Of a DNA stretch of 64,000 bases, positions 58,895-64,000 are shown one piece after another. This stretch comes from Candidatus Anstonella stagnisolia (GTDB taxonomy: Archaea; Micrarchaeota; Micrarchaeia; Anstonellales; Anstonellaceae). The notes under the pieces are model-generated. The model was not told the origin of the DNA and searched no databases. It was given only the letters and a program-made list of their open reading frames with translations. The stretch lies in the NCBI GenBank assembly GCA_902384585.1, contig CABMCJ010000004.1, positions 696,086-760,085 of the forward strand. The letters are read 5' to 3'. A program made the position numbers and the translations under genes. Position 1 is the stretch's first letter; the number at the start of each line of letters is the position of its first letter.

Positions 58895-59359
58895 ATGGAA
58901 TTGCCGGAAGGGGCGCTTATACGCCAGGAGCACATTGTGAGGGACCTGCAGTTCCCAACTGATGTGAAGCACACGCGCCGCTCTCTTGTGAGGTGGCTTG
59001 CGCTTTCCCTTGGGCTTATTTCACCCAAAGAGAGCAGGCAGCTCTTGCTTGACATACTGGATGCGCTTTTTTGGTTCCATTTCCAAAAAGAAGAGCCGGA
59101 CATACATTCAATACTTGCAAAGGTGGGTGAGATACGCGCTGAGGCCGGGGTGAACCCCAAGGCAGTGCGGTACCACCTTTTGCAGCTTAAGAAGGCGGAA
59201 ATAATCGAATGCCGCAAAAGGAAATACCGCTTTGCGCTGCCCCCCATGCAGGAGGATGCTGACCTTGCGGCTGCGCTTGAATATTCTTACATGAAGAATG
59301 CGAAAAACGCATTTGAGAAAATAAGGGTTGCGCTGCAGGCGCTCTCAAGGACTTATTGA
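58895..59359 (+). CDS. Winged-helix-like archaeal protein, unknown function
   Basis: A 154-residue protein. The C-terminal half (NPKAVRYHLLQLKKAEIIEC, then RKRKYRFALPP) looks like a winged helix with recognition helix and wing. The N-terminal half is helical and contains an Arg-rich segment (KHTRRSLVRWLALSLGLISP). No family is recognised with confidence. The ATG at 58895 has TTTGGAG upstream; a frame starting at 58862 would read through the promoter. It ends 21 bp before the Lhr helicase and may be co-expressed, which suggests a DNA-linked role. Confidence 0.6.
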   Translation: MELPEGALIRQEHIVRDLQFPTDVKHTRRSLVRWLALSLGLISPKESRQLLLDILDALFWFHFQKEEPDIHSILAKVGEIRAEAGVNPKAVRYHLLQLKKAEIIECRKRKYRFALPPMQEDADLAAALEYSYMKNAKNAFEKIRVALQALSRTY

Positions 59360-59380
59360 TTGCTTTTTCTGGTGGATTTT

Positions 59381-62155
59381 ATGCCTTCTGTAACTGAGCT
59401 TGTGAAAATGCGCTTTGCACAGCTTACGCAAATACAGAAAAAGGCGATTCCCCTTGTTCTCGAGGGGAAAAACGTGCTTGTTGTTGCGCCAACGGGCTTT
59501 GGGAAAACCGAGTGCGCGCTGCTCCCTATTTTTGAGGGGGTACAGAAGCAAAAGCCGCAGGGGGTATTTGCGCTGTATATTACGCCGCTCAAGGCGCTTA
59601 ATCGGGACATGCTGGGGCGCATAGAATGGTGGTGCGAAAAACTTGGGATAAGCTATTCTGTGAGGCATGGGGACACTGCACAGTCCGCACGCAGCGCGCA
59701 GCTGAAAAACCCGCCGCAAATCCTGATTACGACCCCTGAAACTTTTGGCGCAATCCTGTGCGCGCCAAAATTCTCCTCCCACCTTGCGAACGTGCGATTT
59801 GTTGTTGTGGACGAGGTGCACGAGCTCATGGAGAACAAGAGGGGGGCGCAGCTTGCGGTTTCGCTTGAAAGGCTGGAAGAATTGATACAAGAGGCAAAAA
59901 AAGAAACCGCAGTTGGTGAAAAAATTGAAAATGCGAAATCTGCGGGTGCTGCCGGGGCGGGCAGTGGAACTGAAAATGAAGATGCTGTTCATGGCGTTGC
60001 GGGCAATGTTGCAATCCCTTCGAATTTCCAGAGGATTGGGCTGAGCGCAACGCTTGGGGACGAGGGGGAGGCAGCGAAATTCCTTGTTGGGGAAAAAAGG
60101 GGATGCGAAATCGCCCGCCTTGACGTTGCGCGCAAAATGGAGGTTTCTGTGCTTGCGCCTGACATTGAGGAGTGGGATGAGAAAAAATACAGGAAAAAAA
60201 ATGCGCAGGAAATGGTGCACAATCGGGTGCGCGAGCTTGTGAAGCTTATAGAGGGGAAAAAAGCGCTCATATTCGCAAACAGCAGGGCGGTTGCGGAGGT
60301 GCTTGGGGCAAGATTGATTGCGTCGGGCGTGAACGTGCTTGTGCACCACGGGTCGCTTTCAAAAGAGGCAAGGACGACAGCGGAAGATGAGTTTAGGGCA
60401 GGGCGGGTGAATGCGCTTGTGTGCACGTCCTCCCTTGAGCTTGGGATAGACATCGGGGACATTGACCTTGTGGTGCAGTACTGCTCGCCAAAGCAGGCAG
60501 GGAGGCTGCTGCAAAGGGTCGGGAGGAGCGGGCATTCCGCATTCAAAACGCCCAAAGGGATTGTGCTATGCTCGGATGAGGAAGACAGGATGGAGGCGAA
60601 CGCGGTAGTGAAGCTTGCGCACGAGGGGAAAATCGAGAGGGAAGAATGCGAAAAGGGCGCGCTTGACGTTGCCGCGCAGCAGCTCGCGGGATATTTGCTT
60701 TGGAAAAAACAGGCAAAATTGTGGGAAATACAAAGGGTATTTTCGCGCGCATACACGCACGGGATAAGCATGGAGAAAATGCGCGAGATTGCAAAGCAGA
60801 TGGGCTCGCAGAGGATTATTTCATATGATGAGGTTGCAAAGAGCGCGGCTGCGACATTCCGCACAAGGCAGTATTATTTCTCGCACCTCTCCACAATACC
60901 GCCCTCAAGCAAATATTTTGCAAGGAATTCCATAAGCAATGCGCGGGTGTGCACGCTGGATGAGAAATTCGTTGCTGGCATTGAGGAGGGGGACTGTTTT
61001 ATTGTGCAGGGAAGAAGCTGGAGGGTCGTGTCCATAGAGGAAGAGAAAACTGAAGTGCTAATTGAGCCTGCTGGAAGGGGCGAGCTTGCCGTCCCCAGCT
61101 GGGAGGGTGAGGAGATACCTGTTGCATCGGGAGTTGCAAAGCTTGTCGGGAAAGAGAAAAAGGAAAATGCAAGCAAGTTCGTGAGGGTGTGCGGGATTGT
61201 GCCGGATGGGGAGAATTTCGTGGTTGAGGCAACAGATGAGTTTGCCGTAATGCACTGCAGCATCGGGACGCTTGCGAACTCTGCGCTTGGGAAAGCCCTT
61301 GGGTACATGCTCTCGCACAAGGTGAGGGGGAATGTGCACGTTGTTGCGGATGCATACAGGATAATGATGCAATTGCCCCGCCCGGTGAGTGCAGCGCAAA
61401 TAAGGGAAATGCTGCTCATTATGCCCCCGTTGCAGAACATTGTGCGCCTTTCGCTTGCAAACAGCGCGCTCTTTAGGTACAAGCTCACGCAGGCATGCCG
61501 GATGTTTGGGAGCATTGGGGAGAGGGGCAGGATTACAAAGGCGCGGGCTTCGCAGCTAAGCGAAGGGGTGGTTTACGCGGAAGCAATGCGCAGCGCGCTT
61601 CGCACTTATATGGACATGCAGGGCGCGCAGGAGGCGCTTGCGAAAATATCGGATGGGAGCGTCAAGGTGCACACGTTTGAAGTTGAGAAGCTCTCTTATG
61701 CCGCGCTCTTTGGGATTGAAACAGCATACGGGAGCGACTTTGATGCCCCGCTTTCAACTACTTCGCAGGCGATAGAGGAGCTGCGCGAGGCGCTCATGAA
61801 AAAAACCGTTTCATTTGTGTGCTTTAACTGCAGGCACGCTTTTGTGAGGGTCGTTGGGAACCTTCAGGGCGTTGTGAAATGCCCGAAATGCGAAGGCTCC
61901 TTTGTTGCGATTGGGGGCGAGGTATTCCGCGGGAAAAACGTGCGCGTGCGGGAGGAAAAGGACCTTGAAATTTCTGCAAGCCTCATTTCTGCGTACGGGA
62001 TGCGCGCAGTGTATGCGCTAAGCGCGTATGGGGTGGGGGTTGGGGCGGCGGCAAGCGTGCTTCGAAAGCCCGCGAGGACTGAGGACGAATTTTTTGCGAA
62101 CATACTTTCCGCCCAGAGGAACTTCATAAAAAACAGGAAATACTGGAAGGGTTAA
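59381..62155 (+). CDS. Lhr-family ATP-dependent DNA helicase
   Basis: A 924-residue superfamily 2 helicase. VLVVAPTGFGKTECALLPIF is motif I, YITPLKALNRDMLGRIEWW motif Ia, FVVVDEVHELMENKRGAQLA motif II (DEVH), and GLSATLGDEGEAAKFLVG motif III. VLVHHGSLSKEARTTAEDEF, GIDIGDIDLVVQYCSP and LLQRVGRSGHS are motifs IV-VI. A Glu/Lys/Gly-rich insert lies before motif III. The end holds a zinc ribbon (CFNCRHAF...CPKCEGSF) not typical of all Lhr proteins. The start at 59381 follows GGTGG. Lhr helicases act in archaeal DNA repair and recombination. Confidence 0.9.
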   Translation: MPSVTELVKMRFAQLTQIQKKAIPLVLEGKNVLVVAPTGFGKTECALLPIFEGVQKQKPQGVFALYITPLKALNRDMLGRIEWWCEKLGISYSVRHGDTAQSARSAQLKNPPQILITTPETFGAILCAPKFSSHLANVRFVVVDEVHELMENKRGAQLAVSLERLEELIQEAKKETAVGEKIENAKSAGAAGAGSGTENEDAVHGVAGNVAIPSNFQRIGLSATLGDEGEAAKFLVGEKRGCEIARLDVARKMEVSVLAPDIEEWDEKKYRKKNAQEMVHNRVRELVKLIEGKKALIFANSRAVAEVLGARLIASGVNVLVHHGSLSKEARTTAEDEFRAGRVNALVCTSSLELGIDIGDIDLVVQYCSPKQAGRLLQRVGRSGHSAFKTPKGIVLCSDEEDRMEANAVVKLAHEGKIEREECEKGALDVAAQQLAGYLLWKKQAKLWEIQRVFSRAYTHGISMEKMREIAKQMGSQRIISYDEVAKSAAATFRTRQYYFSHLSTIPPSSKYFARNSISNARVCTLDEKFVAGIEEGDCFIVQGRSWRVVSIEEEKTEVLIEPAGRGELAVPSWEGEEIPVASGVAKLVGKEKKENASKFVRVCGIVPDGENFVVEATDEFAVMHCSIGTLANSALGKALGYMLSHKVRGNVHVVADAYRIMMQLPRPVSAAQIREMLLIMPPLQNIVRLSLANSALFRYKLTQACRMFGSIGERGRITKARASQLSEGVVYAEAMRSALRTYMDMQGAQEALAKISDGSVKVHTFEVEKLSYAALFGIETAYGSDFDAPLSTTSQAIEELREALMKKTVSFVCFNCRHAFVRVVGNLQGVVKCPKCEGSFVAIGGEVFRGKNVRVREEKDLEISASLISAYGMRAVYALSAYGVGVGAAASVLRKPARTEDEFFANILSAQRNFIKNRKYWKG

Positions 62156-62158
62156 GTG

Positions 62159-63715
62159 CTAATCGCTATCGCACTGGAAGTAAATGTAATTGCGGGAAAG
62201 CCTTGAAGTTGAATTGTAGCGGCAGCAGGGCATGTTGGAGCACGTATCTATCTGGTCGAATGTCCAATTGAAGCCCAGCATTGTGTAGTCCCCGTTGCAA
62301 TAGTCGCCCTTGTATTCATAGTAGTATGCGCGCAGGTAATTCTTGTCTATTGAATAGCAGAAGTGGCGGGGGTTGTCCTGGTCACCTACGGTGCGCCAGA
62401 GGCGCACAGGATAGGTTATTTGGGGCTGCGGGGCGCTTGCTGTCTGGTTCGTGGTGTTTTTCACAGGGGCAGGCTGGGAAGTTGAATTCGTGCTGTTTGT
62501 CCTGTTTTGCGAGGAAGAATTTGACTGCGGGATGACCGGCGGCGCCTGCACAACGCCGGGGGGAAGCCCAAGCTCGCTTGGATAAAGGACGTTTGAGGGC
62601 GGGGACGAGGCGTTTATTTCCTTGTTTGAGGAAGATGTGTTTTGCGATGCATTTGCTGAGGGCTGCTCTAAGGAAGTTGAGGGGGATGGAGAAGAAGTGG
62701 AAGGGGAATCGGTTGCAGCATTTGCAATTGGAAGCGGCGGCGGAGGGGGCGGGGTTGAGGGCTGCGAAGAAGGCGGGGTCTGGTTTTGGGATGGGGTTTG
62801 GGGCTGCGTTGGGGAAGTGGATGGGGCTGAAGCGTTTTGTGCTGCGCTTGTGTTTGTTGCAACAGAGGGCTTGAGGGGCTGCACGGGCTTTGTGGCGTTT
62901 ATGTACATGTACGCGCCCACCAGTATTAAGACGATAAACAGGGCTGCTGCAAGAATCTTTATGGGGGGCTGCTTTGCCCCTGCCCCAAAAGCAGCCTGGG
63001 GTTTTGGTTGCTGCGCCATGGTTTGGGGCGCGCCGGACTGCTGCGATTGTTGGGGCTGGGAAACCTGCTGCTGTTGCATTTGGGGTTGCGAAGGCTGCTG
63101 CTTTTGCAACGCCTGCTGGGAGAGGGATTGCGGCTGCATTGGTTTTGCCTGCTTCTTGCCAAAGCTTGAGAATATTGCGTCAAGGGGGGAGGGCTTTTTT
63201 GCAGGTGCGCCTGCTGCGGGAAGCTGCTGCGTTTGGGCGGGCTGCGGGAAAGGGGACTTCTGCTGCGTAGATTGTGCCTGCGATGCAGCCTGCTGCATTT
63301 TTGCAGCCTGCTCAAGCGAGGTCGGCTGCATTTGCTGTGCTGGCTGCTGCTGCGCTGAAGAATCAGGCTGCGCCTGCATTTGGGGCAAAGGCTGCGCCTG
63401 CTGGGGAATTTGGGGTGAAATTTTTTGTTGCGTATCCTGCTGCGGCGCTTTTGCGGCGCTTGGGAGCATGCTGATTGGCGAAATTTTCGGGGCGGATTGC
63501 CCTTCAGCATCAAGCCTGCCTGCTGCCTGCGCTGCAGGGGCTTTTGTGCTGGACATTGCGCTTGGGGGCCTTGCTTGCGGGGACATCTCAAAAAATGCGG
63601 CATCAACGTCCGATGCGTCCCATCCTACTTTTATGAGGTCTGCACGCACCTGGGTGTCCGTGCGCCCAAGCCCTTTGCATTTTTTTATGTAATCGATGAG
63701 CGACTGGTCTGCCAT
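62159..63715 (-). CDS. Pro/Gln-rich single-span membrane protein
   Basis: A 518-residue protein. The N-terminal 45 residues (SLIDYIKKCKGLGRTDTQVR, then ADLIKVGWDASDVDAAFFEM) form a small helical domain common in anchored proteins of DPANN archaea and CPR bacteria. Then comes a Gln/Pro/Ala-rich cytoplasmic stretch to about residue 265 and one helix (ILAAALFIVLILVGAYMYIN). Outside is a Ser/Thr/Pro-rich linker with many N-x-S/T sites. A Cys-rich C-terminal domain (HFCYSIDKNYLRAYYYEYKG, later CSNMPCCRYNSTSRLSRNYI) completes it. The start at 63715 follows a TATA box. Function unknown. Confidence 0.75.
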   Translation of the reverse strand: MADQSLIDYIKKCKGLGRTDTQVRADLIKVGWDASDVDAAFFEMSPQARPPSAMSSTKAPAAQAAGRLDAEGQSAPKISPISMLPSAAKAPQQDTQQKISPQIPQQAQPLPQMQAQPDSSAQQQPAQQMQPTSLEQAAKMQQAASQAQSTQQKSPFPQPAQTQQLPAAGAPAKKPSPLDAIFSSFGKKQAKPMQPQSLSQQALQKQQPSQPQMQQQQVSQPQQSQQSGAPQTMAQQPKPQAAFGAGAKQPPIKILAAALFIVLILVGAYMYINATKPVQPLKPSVATNTSAAQNASAPSTSPTQPQTPSQNQTPPSSQPSTPPPPPPLPIANAATDSPSTSSPSPSTSLEQPSANASQNTSSSNKEINASSPPSNVLYPSELGLPPGVVQAPPVIPQSNSSSQNRTNSTNSTSQPAPVKNTTNQTASAPQPQITYPVRLWRTVGDQDNPRHFCYSIDKNYLRAYYYEYKGDYCNGDYTMLGFNWTFDQIDTCSNMPCCRYNSTSRLSRNYIYFQCDSD

Positions 63716-63743
63716 ATAAATGCCGCAAAAACTAAAGAGACAA

Positions 63744-63753
63744 AGTATATATG
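63744..63753 (-). promoter_or_regulatory. TATA box of the Pro/Gln-rich membrane protein gene
   Basis: The minus strand reads GCATATATACTTTG here, about 35 bp upstream of the ATG at 63715. A start 25 bp downstream would leave a leader of about ten bases. It lies just after the Rpp21 stop codon, so the two genes need not share a transcript. Confidence 0.55.
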
Positions 63754-63785
63754 CTTTTTTAATGGCGCTTTTTGCAGCGGCAAAT

Positions 63786-64000
63786 TCAGTATCGGTAGTG
63801 GTGCACGCTTTTGCAGTTTTTGCATTCGTGCACAAGCAGCCTCTTTTTGCTCAGGAGATGGATTGAAACGTTATAGCCGGGGAGCATTGGGGTTTCGCAT
63901 TCCTTGCAAAAAGAGAGCTTTTGGAGCTTTGTGAGGCGAACGCGGTACCTCTTTGAGATTTTCCTTGCAAGGGATATGCAGCGCTTTGCGAAAATTGGCT
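63786..64000 (-). CDS. rnp4: RNase P protein component 4 (Rpp21), 5' end off window
   Basis: Reading the minus strand from the window edge gives 71 residues of a frame without a start. The translation contains CISLARKISKRYRVRLTKLQ, FCKECETPMLPGYNVSIHLL and LLVHECKNCKSVHHYRY. That is the Rpp21/Rpr2 pattern: a basic helix, then CxxC...CxxC zinc ribbon with the conserved ARKI...YRVRL block. The N-terminal 20-40 residues lie beyond the window. Rpp21 is a subunit of archaeal RNase P, which trims tRNA 5' ends. Confidence 0.85.
   Translation of the reverse strand, partial: PIFAKRCISLARKISKRYRVRLTKLQKLSFCKECETPMLPGYNVSIHLLSKKRLLVHECKNCKSVHHYRY

Noticed and set aside
62622-63692. 356-residue Gly/Cys-rich open frame antisense to the Pro/Gln-rich protein
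   Set aside because: Low-complexity Cys/Gly/Ala composition is the complement of Gln/Pro codons; the minus frame has a signal domain, membrane span and TATA box.

Overview
The window is from an archaeon with a compact genome. Direct evidence: ribosomal protein eS26, transcription factor Spt4, RNA polymerase subunit Rpo7, RNase P protein Rpp21 (cut at the right edge), an archaeal GTP-dependent dephospho-CoA kinase, an Fap7/AK6 kinase, an Alg7/AglH-type dolichyl-phosphate GlcNAc-1-phosphate transferase, and TATA boxes about 25 bp upstream of genes that often lack a leader. Bacterial-looking genes (a sigma-70-like protein, an L,D-transpeptidase, a GmhA/HddA heptose pathway) and tiny intergenic gaps suggest a DPANN lineage; Diapherotrites or Micrarchaeota is my guess, not a demonstration. 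No gene-free stretch exceeds about 180 bp. I saw no tRNA, rRNA, CRISPR array or insertion sequence.

Layout. 1-7.8 kb: a sigma-factor-like protein running off the left edge, then mostly housekeeping genes (DUF1805, eS26, Spt4, Rpo7, L,D-transpeptidase, AP endonuclease, UPF0104 flippase-like protein, PadR regulator, AK6). 7.8-23.5 kb: cell-surface biology. It holds a 1362-aa Ala-rich anchored protein, a transglutaminase-like protein, two very large repeat proteins in tandem, phosphoglycerate kinase, and a MacB-type ABC exporter with a membrane-anchored S-layer-like partner. 23.6-25.2 kb: a small membrane protein, dephospho-CoA kinase and an SGNH-like hydrolase. 25.2-58.8 kb: one large surface-glycan locus. 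58.9-64 kb: a winged-helix protein, an Lhr helicase, a Pro/Gln-rich anchored protein and Rpp21.

The glycan locus is the main discovery. An eight-gene block (36476-44752) contains, in order, a glutamine-kinase-like PEP-synthase homologue, a nucleotidyltransferase, a class I glutamine amidotransferase, an inositol-monophosphatase/CysQ-type phosphatase, an APS-kinase-like kinase, a methyltransferase, a sulfotransferase-fold protein and a glycosyltransferase. The core enzymes match the known steps that make O-methyl phosphoramidate (MeOPN) capsule modifications in Campylobacter jejuni (Cj1418, Cj1416, Cj1417, Cj1415). Nearby, HddA, GmhA and a fused HddC-GmhB complete a GDP-D-glycero-alpha-D-manno-heptose pathway, beside a Cj1427-like GDP-heptose 4-dehydrogenase and an Fcl-like reductase. 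In C. jejuni this same heptose carries the phosphoramidate. I infer an archaeal phosphoramidate-decorated, heptose-containing surface glycan.

Around these sit enzymes for other activated sugars: RfbC/RfbD, Ugd with a UDP-xylose-synthase-like enzyme, a CTP-dependent RfbF, a DegT aminotransferase with a hexapeptide acetyltransferase, and GalE-like SDRs. The locus also has several glycosyltransferases, two FkbM methyltransferases, a Wzx-type flippase and the lipid-linked initiating transferase: the parts needed to build, modify and export a glycan.
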